Shown one piece after another: positions 17,229 to 26,583 of a stretch of 64,000 nt of DNA. Position 1 is the stretch's first letter. Each line of letters starts with the position of its first letter. Location of the stretch: assembly GCF_016861975.1 (NCBI RefSeq), contig NZ_BOMB01000004.1, positions 62,001-126,000 of the forward strand. The letters run 5' to 3'. Below the pieces are notes generated by a model. The model did no database searches. It was not told the origin of the DNA and was given only the letters and a program-made list of their open reading frames with translations. The stretch is from Actinocatenispora rupis (lineage in GTDB: Bacteria > Actinomycetota > Actinomycetes > Mycobacteriales > Micromonosporaceae). The position numbers and the translations under genes were made by a program.

Positions 17229-18684
17229 CGGTACACGCCGTCGAGTTCGAAGGTCTGCACGGTGTTCGCGGGGAACCAGCTCCAGAAGCGGCGCCCGGAG
17301 ACGTTCGTGTCGACGTGCCGGCCGTACAGTTCGGCGCCGCTGGTCTGGGTGCACCAGCGCGGGATCGCGCCGTCGGGCACCGTGGCGAAGCGACCCAGGT
17401 CGTACGTGATCCACTGGGCGGTGCCGTAGTTGGCGGTCACGAGGACGAGCTTGTGCGCGGCCGGATCGTACGCGGCGACGGTGTTGGACTCGCCGCCGTC
17501 GATGATCGTCATCCCCGCCCGGATGTGCCGGCTGTACTGCGCGAGCACGTGGTACTTCGGGTTCACCGCGCCGGTGGTGCCCGCCGCCTCGTCGGCCTGG
17601 ATCAGCCCCCAGCCACCACCGTCCAGGACCTGCCAGTACACCCAGGCGGTGGGGTGCAACCAACGGAAGTCGAGGTTGAGGTTGCTGGCCAGCGACATCC
17701 CGGACGCGTCCGACTCGCCGTACTCGGAGTTCCACAGCACCTTGCCCGCCGCGTGCACGTCGTCGTACAGCAGGTCGCGCCGGCCCCCGCCGTACTGGTA
17801 GCCGTGCACGTTGACCTTGCCGACGACGCCGCGCGCGGCCGTACTCAGCGCGTTGAACGTGGACCGCGCCAGGTCGTAGCTCGTCTCGTCGGACGCGGCG
17901 ACCACGGTCGAGGTGAGGCCGCGCGCGTCGAGTTCGGTGCGCAGGTTTCCGAGTACGGTCGACTGGGTCGACACCGCGACGTGGCACCCCTCCTGGGTGC
18001 CGGTCGCCGTCCACCAGTTCGACATCGGCTCGTTGAACGCCTCCACCGACGTGAACGAGAAACCCCAGTGGTCGCGCGCGTACTTCGCGATCGTGGCGAG
18101 GTAGACGGCGTGCTGGTCGTAGTTCCACGACTGGAGGTTGTCGGAGACCCCGTCGGCGCTGCCGGACGGGTTGTGGTTGTAACACATCCACCACATCGGC
18201 GAGTTCGAGAACAGTTCGAAGTGCGTCGCGCCGCGGTCGCGCGCCTTCCACAACAGGTTGCGCTGCGCGCTGTCCGCGTACCAGTTCCACGACGCCGAGG
18301 ACGGGTCGGCGGAGTACCAGTCGAGCCAGTAGCCCTCGATCTGGCGGGTGGGCGAGATGTTCGGCGACACCACCATCGCGTCGCCGCCGATCGTGTTGGT
18401 CGTGCACGCGCCCGCGTTGTACCGCACGATGGTCAGACCCAGCCCGGGCAGCGTCGCCCCCTGGTACGCCACGGACTTCGTGGTGAACATGACGTCGGCG
18501 AGGGTGTCGTCGTTGCCGAAAGCCTTGCCCCACCAGCAGGCGAGGTGCCCCACCCTTCCCAGGTACCCCAGCTCGTCGCGGGGTCCACGGTGGTCGTGTA
18601 GTCGGCGTACGCGGTGCCGGGTGCGGCGAGTCCGCCGAGTGCGGCGGCCGCTCCGGCGGCGGTGAGCAGGGTACGGCGGCGCAT
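17225..18684 (-). pseudogene. GH30-like glycoside hydrolase, secreted, frameshifted by one missing base
   Basis: The ATG at 18684 opens an Arg-rich signal peptide (MRRRTLLTAAGAAAALGG, ending PGTAYA) and WGTWEGWGTS, a GH30-type mature N-terminus. The frame then fails near 18541-18544. The rest (ACWWGKAFGNDDTLADVMF to the end) is intact in another frame, and one extra base restores a 486-residue protein. The catalytic acid/base is in EAFNEP and the nucleophile in WNSEYGES, so both residues survive. GH30 enzymes cleave β-glycosides; the sequence looks closest to β-1,6-galactanase-type members. It overlaps the diacylglycerol kinase gene tail-to-tail by 4 bases. An indel in the read is as likely as a real mutation. 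Confidence 0.85.
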
Positions 18685-18906
18685 CGGGCCTCCTGCCGGT
18701 CCGGGTGTGCGGGCACACCACACGGATCGGGCCGTACGCCCGCGCGGGTGCGCCGGCGGCCGGATCCGGTGTCCAGGGTAGGACGGGGTGTCGGGATCTG
18801 TCGACGTTCATCCCCCTTCGGTAGGTTCTCTGCACCGGCGATGTCACGGCGGACCCGGCTGACTCGTCTGCGGGGGTGACGACCCGAACCGACGGCAAGG
18901 AAACCC

Positions 18907-19662
18907 ATGAACGACACGCAGATCGTCCTCGTCACCGGCGCCAACAAGGGCATCGGCCGCGCGGCCGCCGGCCTGCTCGCCGCGGCCGGCCACACCGTAC
19001 TGATCGGCGCCCGCGACCCGCGGCGCGGCGAGACGGCAGCCGCGGAACTGCGCGCGACCGGCGCCGAGGCGTACGCGATCGGGCTCGACGTCACCGATCC
19101 GGCGACCGTCCGCGCCGCCGCCGACGAGATCGACACCCGCTTCGGCCACCTCGACGCGCTCGTCAACAACGCCGGCATCACCGGCTCCGGCCGCGTCAAC
19201 CCGGCCGAGGCGTACGACCAGGTGCCGAGCACCGTGGACCCGGCGATGGTCCGCGCCGTCTTCGAGACGAACGTGCTCGGCGTGATCGTGGTGACCAACG
19301 CGATGCTGCCGCTGCTGCGGCGGTCGCCGGCGCCGCGCATCGTGAACGTCAGCAGCGGCGCCGCGTCGCTCACGCTCACCGCCGACCCGGACGGACCGCT
19401 CACCGCCCTGCCCGCCTCCGCCGCGTACTCGCCGTCCAAGACCGCGCTCAACGCGCTGACCGTCCAGTACGCCAACGAGTTGCGCAAGGACGGCATCCTC
19501 GTCAACGCCGCCGATCCCGGGTACGTCGACACCGACATCAACGACCACCACGGCATGCTCACCCCCGACCAGGGCGCCGCCGTCCTGGTACGCCTGGCCA
19601 CGCTCGGCGCGGACGGCCCGACCGGCGGCTTCTTCGCCGAGTCCGGCCCCGTCCCCTGGTGA
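18907..19662 (+). CDS. Short-chain dehydrogenase/reductase (carbonyl reductase-like)
   Basis: 251 residues from ATG 18907, after AAGGAAACCC. The Rossmann motif TGANKGIG (residues 10-17), LVNNAGI and the catalytic Ser/Tyr/Lys (VNVSSG, AAYSPSK) are all present. An insert after NNAGI (TGSGRVNPAEAYDQVPST) is usual for the CBR1-like group. It should reduce carbonyls with NADPH. It stands alone, divergent from the GH30 gene. The near-palindrome TCCACAGTGGA (19709-19719) follows it. Confidence 0.92.
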   Translation: MNDTQIVLVTGANKGIGRAAAGLLAAAGHTVLIGARDPRRGETAAAELRATGAEAYAIGLDVTDPATVRAAADEIDTRFGHLDALVNNAGITGSGRVNPAEAYDQVPSTVDPAMVRAVFETNVLGVIVVTNAMLPLLRRSPAPRIVNVSSGAASLTLTADPDGPLTALPASAAYSPSKTALNALTVQYANELRKDGILVNAADPGYVDTDINDHHGMLTPDQGAAVLVRLATLGADGPTGGFFAESGPVPW

Positions 19663-19791
19663 CACGGCGCCGTCCGACCCGTTCGCCGGCGGGAGTCGCG
19701 ACCGGTAATCCACAGTGGACGGACGTACCGTCGACGCGCGCCGCAGGCGACACCACCGGGCCACAGGTCGACGATCGAGGCACCGACCGGT

Positions 19792-19816
19792 GGTTCCCTT
19801 GCGTACCAAGGGATGG
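19792..19816. repeat. CTTG/CAAG hairpin repeat, best-preserved copy
   Basis: CCCTTGCGTACCAAGGGA lies within this span: CCCTTG and CAAGGG are perfect 6-bp arms around CGTAC. Near-identical copies follow genes at 36341 and 40471. This copy lies between the two SDR genes. Confidence 0.8.
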
Positions 19817-19860
19817 TGGTGCGTAGGCTGGTGGCAGCGTACGAGTGGGGGAGGCGAGCG

Positions 19861-21228
19861 GTGCGGATCGACGGCGCGGTGGTACTGGTGACAGGCGCGA
19901 ACCGGGGGCTGGGCCGGGTGCTCGCCCGGATGTGCGTCGAACGTGGCGCGGCCCGGGTGTACGGCGGGGTCCGCGATCCCGGCGCGGACCTGCCCGCGGG
20001 CGTCGTGCCGGTGCGGCTCGACATCACCGATCCGGCGCAGGTGTCGGCGGCCGCGGAGACCTGCGGCGACGTGACGGTCCTGGTCAACAACGCCGGCGTG
20101 CTGACCAACACCCCGCTGGTCGGCGCGCCGGACCTGACGCGGGCGCGCGCCGAGATGGACGTGAACTACTTCGGCACGCTGGCGATGTGCCGCGCCTTCG
20201 CCCCCGTACTGGCGCGCAACGGCGGCGGCGCGCTCGTCAACATCCTGTCGATCGCGAGCTGGTTCACCAACCCCGCGATGGGGTCGTACAGCGCGTCGAA
20301 GGCGGCGGCCTGGGCGATGACCAAGGGCGTACGCGACGAGCTGCGTCCGCAGGGCACGCTGGTCGTCGCGGTGCACAGCGGGTACATCGACACCGACATG
20401 GCGCGCGGGGTCACCTCGACCAAGAACTCCCCGGAGGACGTGGCGGCGCGGACGCTCGACGGCCTCGCGGCTGACCGTACCGAGGTGCTCGCCGACGACC
20501 GTACCCAGCGCGCGAAGCGCGCCGTCGCCGCCGATCCCGTACCGGAACCGCGTCCGGTCGCCGAGACTCCGGTGCCGGAACCGCGTCCGGTCGCCGGGGA
20601 CACGGCGTCGGAGCCGCCCACTGCCACCGGGAACCCGCCCGCCGCCGAGGATGCGGCGCCGGAGATGCCCACTGCCATAAGGAATCCGCCTGCCGGCGGG
20701 AATCCGCCTGGCGCCCGGGATGCGGCGCCGGGGACGCGCACCGGGGATGTGGCGGCGGAGACGCGGCGGGCCACCGATGCGGAGCTGGGTGCGGCGCTTC
20801 GGGTGTGGCGGGCGGCGAACGAGGCGCGAGGCAAGGTCCCGGACGCCGAGCGGATCGCCCGGGTACGGCGGAAGTTGGCCGATCCGGCGGCGTTGCCGGT
20901 GGTCGCCGTGGCCGACGGCGCGGTGGTGGGGATGGCGCTCGCGGAGCCGGGCCGGGCCGACGACGGCGCTGGGCCAGTACTGCCGGATCTGTGGCACGTG
21001 TCGATGGTGTTCGTCGACCCGGCGTACCGGGGGCGCCGGATCGGGGTGCTGCTGCTCGACGAGGTGGCGGCGCGCGCGGGCGGGCGCCGGCTCCAGCTGT
21101 GGACCGGAGCGGGCAACGAGCGGGCGCAGCGGTTGTACCGGCGGGCCGGTTTCACCCCGACCGGCCGGGTCCGCGAGCACGGCGGCGAGACGATCCTCCA
21201 CCTGGAGCGCCGCCCCAAGAGGTCCTGA
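19861..21228 (+). CDS. SDR-GNAT fusion protein
   Basis: 455 residues from GTG 19861 (GGGGGAGG nine bases upstream). Residues 1-215 form an SDR domain: TGANRGLG, LVNNAGV, and catalytic S/YSASK with ILSIASWF. Residues about 216-305 are a Pro/Ala-rich linker with two copies of VPEPRPVA and repeated NPPA/DAAP units. Residues about 306-455 are a GNAT acetyltransferase: VVAVADGAVVGMALAE, the acetyl-CoA loop VDPAYRGRRIGVLLLDE and NERAQRLYRRAGF. Both domains keep their key residues. The fusion suggests reduction and acylation of one substrate, or merely two linked functions. The linker repeats suggest a recent join. Confidence 0.85.
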   Translation: MRIDGAVVLVTGANRGLGRVLARMCVERGAARVYGGVRDPGADLPAGVVPVRLDITDPAQVSAAAETCGDVTVLVNNAGVLTNTPLVGAPDLTRARAEMDVNYFGTLAMCRAFAPVLARNGGGALVNILSIASWFTNPAMGSYSASKAAAWAMTKGVRDELRPQGTLVVAVHSGYIDTDMARGVTSTKNSPEDVAARTLDGLAADRTEVLADDRTQRAKRAVAADPVPEPRPVAETPVPEPRPVAGDTASEPPTATGNPPAAEDAAPEMPTAIRNPPAGGNPPGARDAAPGTRTGDVAAETRRATDAELGAALRVWRAANEARGKVPDAERIARVRRKLADPAALPVVAVADGAVVGMALAEPGRADDGAGPVLPDLWHVSMVFVDPAYRGRRIGVLLLDEVAARAGGRRLQLWTGAGNERAQRLYRRAGFTPTGRVREHGGETILHLERRPKRS

Positions 21229-21361
21229 GCCGACCCCGGCGTACGCAACGGGGATGACGTGGCGGTGCGACGATCGGCGGACGCGCGGCCGGGTTCGTCA
21301 GGGGCGGTTTCAGGGCGTCGCCGGAGGCGCCGCGACCGGTGCGGCGGCGAGGATTCCGGGC

Positions 21362-22111
21362 ATGGCACCAGAACCCCACGACCCGGCGACCGATGCCGGG
21401 CGGTACACGCTGGCCACCGTCGGCCTGACCAAACTGTTCCGCGGCCGTCCCGCCGTGTCCGGACTCGACCTGCGCGTCGCGCCGGGCCGGGTGTACGGGC
21501 TGCTCGGCCCGAACGGTGCGGGCAAGAGCACCACCCTCAAGATGCTGCTCGGTCTGCTGCCACCGGACCAGGGCACCGTGTACCTGTTCGGCCGGCCGTG
21601 GCAGCGGTCGGCGCTGGCCGCGGTCGGCGCGAGCATCGAGGGGCCGGCGCTGTACGAGCACCTGTCGGCGGCGCAGAACCTGGAGGTGCACGCCCGGCTG
21701 TTGCGGCTGCCGCGGGAGCGGGTCGGCCGGCTGCTCGTCGACGTCGGGCTGGACCGTACGGGGCGGCAGAAGGTCCGCACGTTCAGTACCGGGATGCGGG
21801 GTCGGTTGGCGCTGGCAGTGGCGCTGCTGTCGGATCCGGCGCTGCTGATCCTGGACGAGCCGCACAACGGTCTCGATCCGGAGGGCATCGTGGCGCTGCG
21901 CCGGCTGCTGCGCGGGTTCGCGGCGGCCGGGCGCACCGTCGTCGTCAGCAGCCACGTACTCGGTGAGGTGGCGCAGATCGCCGACGACGCGGGCGTCATC
22001 GCCGGCGGGCGGCTGCGGTACCAGGGGCCGTTGGCGGGCCTGGCACCGGACGGCGACCTGGAACGGGCGTACTTCGCGCTGACCGGTGCGACCCTGGCGG
22101 GTGTCGCGTGA
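21362..22111 (+). CDS. ABC transporter ATPase, lantibiotic/bacitracin export type
   Basis: 249 residues from ATG 21362. Walker A GPNGAGKST, signature FSTGMRGRL, Walker B LLILDEPHNGLDP and the H-loop VVSSHVL are all present. STGM in place of LSGGQ, and EPHNGLDPEG, are seen in the BcrA/NatA-like drug and peptide exporters. It is coupled to the permease gene by a GTGA overlap. The transported compound is unknown. Confidence 0.92.
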   Translation: MAPEPHDPATDAGRYTLATVGLTKLFRGRPAVSGLDLRVAPGRVYGLLGPNGAGKSTTLKMLLGLLPPDQGTVYLFGRPWQRSALAAVGASIEGPALYEHLSAAQNLEVHARLLRLPRERVGRLLVDVGLDRTGRQKVRTFSTGMRGRLALAVALLSDPALLILDEPHNGLDPEGIVALRRLLRGFAAAGRTVVVSSHVLGEVAQIADDAGVIAGGRLRYQGPLAGLAPDGDLERAYFALTGATLAGVA

Positions 22112-23577
22112 GCGCGGAGGTCGGCACGTGGGGCGCGATCAGCGCCGAGCGGTTGCGCTGGCGCCGGAGTACGGCGGGGCGGTTGCCGGTCATCGGGTTC
22201 GCCGCCGCCTGCGTCGAGGGCCTGCTCTACCTGGCCGGTTCGGTACGACACGACTGGGCCGCGCTGACGCACTGGCAGATCCTGTGGGTGACCGGGCTCG
22301 GCCCGATCTCGGTGGGGTTGCTCGCCGGCCTGCTCGGCCGCCGGGAACGGACCGCGCGCGGCGGCGGCGCCTGGTGGCGCCCGGTGTCGCCGCTGCGCGC
22401 GCACCTCGCGCAGTCCGCCGTACTGGCCGTGCACGCGTTCGCGCTCCAGCTCCTCGTACTCGTCGCGGCGCTGCCGTTCGGGTGGCTGGACGGGCTGTCG
22501 TTCCCCGGTCCGCTCGGCACGGTCGCGGTGCTGGCGCTCGTCCAGTGGGGCGCGTCGCTCGTCCTGCTCACCGTCGCCCACCACCTCGCCGTACGGTTCG
22601 GGTTGTTCGCCGCGGTCGGGTTCGGGCTGGTGTGGGCGATCGCCGGCACCCTCACCGCCGAACGCGGGCTCTGGTGGCTCCAACCCTGGTCCTGGTCGGT
22701 CCGCGCGGCACTGCCGCTCGTCGGCACCCACGCCAACGGGATCCCTGTGGCGGCAGGCGATCCGCTCGCCACCGCGTCCCCCTGGCCACCGGTACTGCTG
22801 ACCGTCGCGCTCGCCGTACCGCTGGCGGTGCTCGGCGGGCTGGCGCGGCCCCACCGGCACGGCGGCGGCGGCACGGAACGGCGGGCCCGGCCCGTCGCCA
22901 CGGTCCCCACCGGCCGCCGACCGTGGCGCGGCGGTACCGGGCGCGCGCTCGCGACGTCGCTGCGGCGTACCGCGGTGGGGCCGTTGCTCGCCGCGACCGT
23001 ACTGGTCGTGCTGGCGTCGCTGGTGCTGTGGGCCGACCCGCACGCGACCGTACAGTTCGTCGGCCTGGCGGTGATTCCGGCCGGCGCGGCGCTGCTGCCC
23101 GTGCTGGTGTGGCAGGCGACGGCGCCCGCGTGGCGCTCGCTCGCCGTACGTCCCGCCGGTCCCGCGCGGCTCGCCACCGCGCTCCTCGCCCTGCTGGGTA
23201 CCGCCGTCGCCGCGCTCGTCGCGTGCACCGTCCTCGCCCTCGTACTCGCCGGGATGCCGCCGGGGCGGGCGCTGGCGTTCGGGCTGCTCGCCGGCACCAC
23301 CGCGGCGATGCTGGTGTGCTGGCACCTGTTTCTGGTCGTCCGGTTCGGCATCGGCGTCACGCTGGGCGCCGCCGCGGTCGGGCTGCTCGGCGCGCTCGTG
23401 GTCGGCGGCTCCAGCCTCGCGTACACGCTGTGGCCGGCGGCGCCGTGGGCGTGGGCGGCCACCGGCACCGCCGGGTACCGGATGCTGGTGTGCGTGCCGG
23501 TGTCGTTGCTGCTGACCGGGATCCTGGTACCCGCCTGCCGCCGGGCCGCGCGCCGCGCCGCCGCCACCGCCGACTGA
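22108..23577 (+). CDS. ABC transporter permease, two fused ABC-2-like halves
   Basis: 489 residues from GTG 22108 (4-base overlap with the ATPase stop). About twelve hydrophobic segments are arranged in two sets of six separated by a hydrophilic Arg-rich stretch near residues 250-285 (RPHRHGGGGTERRARPV). This looks like two permease halves joined in one chain, as in lantibiotic-immunity or bacitracin-type exporters. It should form the membrane channel for the ATPase at 21362-22111. Confidence 0.85.
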   Translation: MSAEVGTWGAISAERLRWRRSTAGRLPVIGFAAACVEGLLYLAGSVRHDWAALTHWQILWVTGLGPISVGLLAGLLGRRERTARGGGAWWRPVSPLRAHLAQSAVLAVHAFALQLLVLVAALPFGWLDGLSFPGPLGTVAVLALVQWGASLVLLTVAHHLAVRFGLFAAVGFGLVWAIAGTLTAERGLWWLQPWSWSVRAALPLVGTHANGIPVAAGDPLATASPWPPVLLTVALAVPLAVLGGLARPHRHGGGGTERRARPVATVPTGRRPWRGGTGRALATSLRRTAVGPLLAATVLVVLASLVLWADPHATVQFVGLAVIPAGAALLPVLVWQATAPAWRSLAVRPAGPARLATALLALLGTAVAALVACTVLALVLAGMPPGRALAFGLLAGTTAAMLVCWHLFLVVRFGIGVTLGAAAVGLLGALVVGGSSLAYTLWPAAPWAWAATGTAGYRMLVCVPVSLLLTGILVPACRRAARRAAATAD

Positions 23578-23621
23578 GCCGGACACGTTCGGGGTTTGGG
23601 GTCGGCGCCTAGCCTGACCCC

Positions 23622-24236
23622 ATGCCCTCGCGCGTACGGATCCCGCCCCTGCTCGGGGCCATGATCGGGGCCGTGTTCATGACCGTGGTCTGGTCCGGAT
23701 ACACGGTCTTCGAAGCCATCCAGTACTTCGGCGGCGAGACAACCGTGGCGCACGTCGACGGCTGCGAGACGCACCGGACGAGCCGCGGCGGCAGCAGTAC
23801 GATCTGCCGGGGCACCTGGAAGACGAAGGACGGCCGGACGCACTCCGGCACGATCGACGGCGCCTCCACCGGCGACGAGGGCGGCGACGTCCGGGTCCGC
23901 GCCCTCGGCAACACGGCCCAGACCGCCGACGGCACGATGATCACCGTCGTACTCCTGGTGGAGGCCATGATCGTGGTCACAGCGACCGCGGTGGGCGTGG
24001 CCTACGCCGTCAGCCGCCGCCGACGCCGCGCCACCAACGGCCCCCCACCCACCAACGGCCCCCCACCCACCTACGGCCCACCTCCCGCCTACGGCCCCCC
24101 GCCGGGCTACGGCCCACCGCCGGGTTACGGTCCCCCACCCGGTCACGGACCGCCGCCCGGCTACGGCCCTCCACCGGGTTACGGACCACCGCCCGGGTAC
24201 GGTCCGCCGACGGCGATCCCCGATCGGCGGCCCTGA
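23622..24236 (+). CDS. Two-TM membrane protein with PPxY-type repeat tail
   Basis: 204 residues from ATG 23622. There are two membrane segments (about 12-32 and 105-128) with a loop of some 70 residues between them that contains two Cys (GCETH, ICRGTW). The C-terminal 65 residues are about ten units of GPPPxY (GPPPTN, GPPPAY, GPPPGY and so on) preceded by SRRRRR. Such Pro/Tyr tails occur in actinobacterial membrane proteins and may bind FHA, WW-like or other partners; the function is not known. No operon partner is clear. Confidence 0.75.
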   Translation: MPSRVRIPPLLGAMIGAVFMTVVWSGYTVFEAIQYFGGETTVAHVDGCETHRTSRGGSSTICRGTWKTKDGRTHSGTIDGASTGDEGGDVRVRALGNTAQTADGTMITVVLLVEAMIVVTATAVGVAYAVSRRRRRATNGPPPTNGPPPTYGPPPAYGPPPGYGPPPGYGPPPGHGPPPGYGPPPGYGPPPGYGPPTAIPDRRP

Positions 24237-24308
24237 CCGCTCGCGTCGCCCGCGCCATCCGGAAGAGCACGACGGTGGTCGAGCGAGCGTGACCGCGGCG
24301 GCGGGTGG

Positions 24309-25169
24309 TCAGGCCAGGGCCACGAGGGTGATGCCGCCGAGGACGACGACCGCACCGATGAGCCGGCGTACCGGCTGGGCCTCGCGGAACAGCAGCCACG
24401 CGAGCAGCGAACCGATCACGATGGACGACTCGCGGGCGGGCGCGACGATCGTCACCGGCATCGTCCGCATCGCGATCAGTACCAGGATGTACGCGGCGGG
24501 CGACAGGACGGCGACGGTGCCGATCTCGCGCCAGTGGCCGGTGACGACGGCGCGCAGGGCGGCGCGCCGGCGTACCGCGGCGGGGGTGAGCAGGGCGGCC
24601 TGCATCGTGACGGCGAAGGCGAAGTAGACGACGGGCGCGAGGCCCCAGCCGGTGACCGAGTGGTCGTCCCACAGCGTGTACGCGGCGATCATCGCGCCGG
24701 TCGCCGCCCCGTACGCGAGGCCGCCGGTGAACGGGAGCCCGGTGCGCTGCCGCCGTACGGTGGTGACGACGGTGATGCCGGCGAGGACCAGCAGTCCGCC
24801 GGCGAGCGCGGTCGGGCCGGGCCGCTCCCCCAGTACGACGACGGCGACGACCATGGTGACGAGTGGCCCGACGCCGCGCGCGACGGGGTACACGACGCTG
24901 AGGTCGGCGCGCTCGTACCCGGTCTGCAGGACGAGCGAGTAGACGATGTGCAGGACGGCCGAGACCAGCGGGCCGACCACGAGCCGCCACGACCAGTGCC
25001 CGGAGCCGGTGGCCAACAGCACCAGCCCGATTGGCAGGCAGAGTACGGCGGACACGAGCATGTAGCACCAGACGAACAGGTACGAGTCGCCGCGGCTGCG
25101 CTTGGCCGCGAGGTTCCAGACGGCGTGCAGGACGGCGGCGACCAGCACCATGCCGAGGGCGGGCGGCAT
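24309..25169 (-). CDS. EamA/DMT family transporter
   Basis: 286 residues with about ten transmembrane helices in two repeated halves (EamA domains). Markers are AVLHAVWNLAAKR at the first helix, DLSVVYPVARGVGPL and VVVLGERPG in the first half, and IVAPARESSIVIGSLLAWLLF in the second. The family exports or imports metabolites such as amino acids or sugars. The ATG at 25169 overlaps the TGA of the RpiR gene by one base (TGATG), so the two form an operon. Confidence 0.88.
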   Translation of the reverse strand: MPPALGMVLVAAVLHAVWNLAAKRSRGDSYLFVWCYMLVSAVLCLPIGLVLLATGSGHWSWRLVVGPLVSAVLHIVYSLVLQTGYERADLSVVYPVARGVGPLVTMVVAVVVLGERPGPTALAGGLLVLAGITVVTTVRRQRTGLPFTGGLAYGAATGAMIAAYTLWDDHSVTGWGLAPVVYFAFAVTMQAALLTPAAVRRRAALRAVVTGHWREIGTVAVLSPAAYILVLIAMRTMPVTIVAPARESSIVIGSLLAWLLFREAQPVRRLIGAVVVLGGITLVALA

Positions 25170-26068
25170 CACTCCGCGCCCGACGGGCGGTCGATGCCCA
25201 ACTCTTCCGCGCTCGACGGAAGGTCGATCCCGATCTCTTCGGCCCGCCGGGTGCGGTCCATGTCGGCCAGGGCGACCCCGGCGTGCAGCATGTCGACCAC
25301 GGTCAGGTGGGCGAGCCGGCTGCTCGACGCGGCCAGCTGCAACCCGAGGTCCTCGCCGCCGGCGACCAGCGCCACGTCCGCCGCCCTCGCCAGCGGCGAG
25401 TGCACGAAGCTGGTCACCGCGACGACCGCGGCCCCCGCCGTACGGGCGGCGTCGACGATGCGCAGGGTCTGCGGCGTGACGCCGGTGTGGCTGACCGCGA
25501 CGAGGACGTCGTGGTCGGTCAGCAGGCGCGCGACGACCAGCGCCGACACGTGGTCGGTCGGCGACTGCACCATCAGCCCGATCGAGGTGAACCGGAACGC
25601 CGCGTCCAGCGCCACCGCCGCGGACGTACCGGAGCCGGCGACGAGGACGCGACCGGCCCGGTCCAGCAGCCGTACGGCACGGCCCAGGGCGGCGGTGTCG
25701 AGCGTTCCGCGGATCGCGCCGACGCTGGCCGCGTGGCTCTGCAGTACGGTCTCCGCCAGCTCCGTCATGCCCGCCGCCTCGGTCAGCCGCGGCGGCGGCA
25801 TGAACACGCCCGAGCCGCCCGACGCGCGGGCGATGGCCATCTTGAACTCGCTGAACCCGTCGAAGCCGACGGCCCGCGACGCCCGTACGACGGTGGCCGG
25901 GGAGACGCCGGCGCGCTCCGCCACCTCGGCCGTGGTCGCGCCGAGCATGAGGGCCGGCTCCTCCAGCGCGAGCCGTACGACGGCGGCGTCGCTGGGACGC
26001 AGGGCGGGGAGCTTCGTCTGGAGCGCGGCGCGCAGCCCGGCCAGGTCGAACGGAAATCCGGAATCCAC
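25169..26068 (-). CDS. MurR/RpiR family regulator (HTH + SIS domain)
   Basis: 299 residues from GTG 26068. The N-terminal HTH_6 domain (TTAEVAERAGVSPATVVRASRAVGFDGFSEFK, read across residues 45-76) is followed by a SIS sugar-phosphate-binding domain (VLVAGSGTSAAVALDA, VAVSHTGVTPQTL). The family senses phosphosugars. It is first in an operon with the DMT transporter, so that transporter is the likely target. The GGAAAC/GTTTCC palindrome at 26091-26105, with a further half-site at 26069-26074, is the probable operator. Confidence 0.9.
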   Translation of the reverse strand: MDSGFPFDLAGLRAALQTKLPALRPSDAAVVRLALEEPALMLGATTAEVAERAGVSPATVVRASRAVGFDGFSEFKMAIARASGGSGVFMPPPRLTEAAGMTELAETVLQSHAASVGAIRGTLDTAALGRAVRLLDRAGRVLVAGSGTSAAVALDAAFRFTSIGLMVQSPTDHVSALVVARLLTDHDVLVAVSHTGVTPQTLRIVDAARTAGAAVVAVTSFVHSPLARAADVALVAGGEDLGLQLAASSSRLAHLTVVDMLHAGVALADMDRTRRAEEIGIDLPSSAEELGIDRPSGAE

Positions 26069-26090
26069 GTTTCCAACCTAGCACCAGCTC

Positions 26091-26105
26091 GGAAACTGAG
26101 TTTCC
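26091..26105. promoter_or_regulatory. Probable RpiR operator
   Basis: GGAAACTGAGTTTCC has 6-bp perfect arms around TGA and lies 23 bases upstream of the RpiR start. A second GTTTCC half lies at 26069-26074 directly before the start codon. GAAAnnnnnTTTC sites are typical of this family. Confidence 0.7.
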
Positions 26106-26229
26106 GGCACTGCCGTCACCCGTGCGGGTCGCGCGATCACCCGCACGGGTGCCCGAGCGCGCCGGGCCCTTCCGCCCGGCGGTACCGATCGATGATCATC
26201 GGCTCCGCGGATCGGCGACGGGGGTCGTG

Positions 26230-26436
26230 ATGGGGGAGGCGAGCGGCGCCGTGTGGCGCAGTATCAACGGGGACTGGCTGGTCGAGGCGGTACCGCCGGA
26301 CGGCGACGGGCCGGCGAGCGCGGAACGGTACCGGGTGACGCACCACGGGCGGCGGGTGGCCGAGGTGTCCACGTTCGCGGAGCTGGCCGGGCTCGTACCG
26401 CTGCATCTACTGGTGGAGCAGGAGCGGCGGCCCTGA
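26230..26436 (+). CDS. Small hypothetical protein, 68 aa
   Basis: The ATG at 26230 (GTG 26227 also possible) follows GACGGGGG. The short protein (VWRSINGDWLVEAVPPDG, later RYRVTHHGRRVAEVSTF) looks like a compact β-rich domain and no family is recognised. It precedes the jet genes by 147 bases on the same strand and could be co-transcribed with them. No link to Wadjet is known. Confidence 0.55.
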   Translation: MGEASGAVWRSINGDWLVEAVPPDGDGPASAERYRVTHHGRRVAEVSTFAELAGLVPLHLLVEQERRP

Positions 26437-26583
26437 GCGGCTCGGCGCTGACCTGCTCTGCCCTGCGCGGCGCGGAGTCGGGCGGTGCGGAGGCGGGCGG
26501 GATGTCGAAGGCGCGCCCGCGGTGTCGTACCGACCCCGTATCCTCCGGAGGGTTGTCGGGGGGCTTCGGGTAGGTGACCGTTC

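Noticed and set aside
15198-20111. Very long minus-strand frame through the GH30 and SDR region
   Set aside because: It only joins real segments (DoxX-like C-terminus) with low-complexity antisense translation. The real genes explain the bias.
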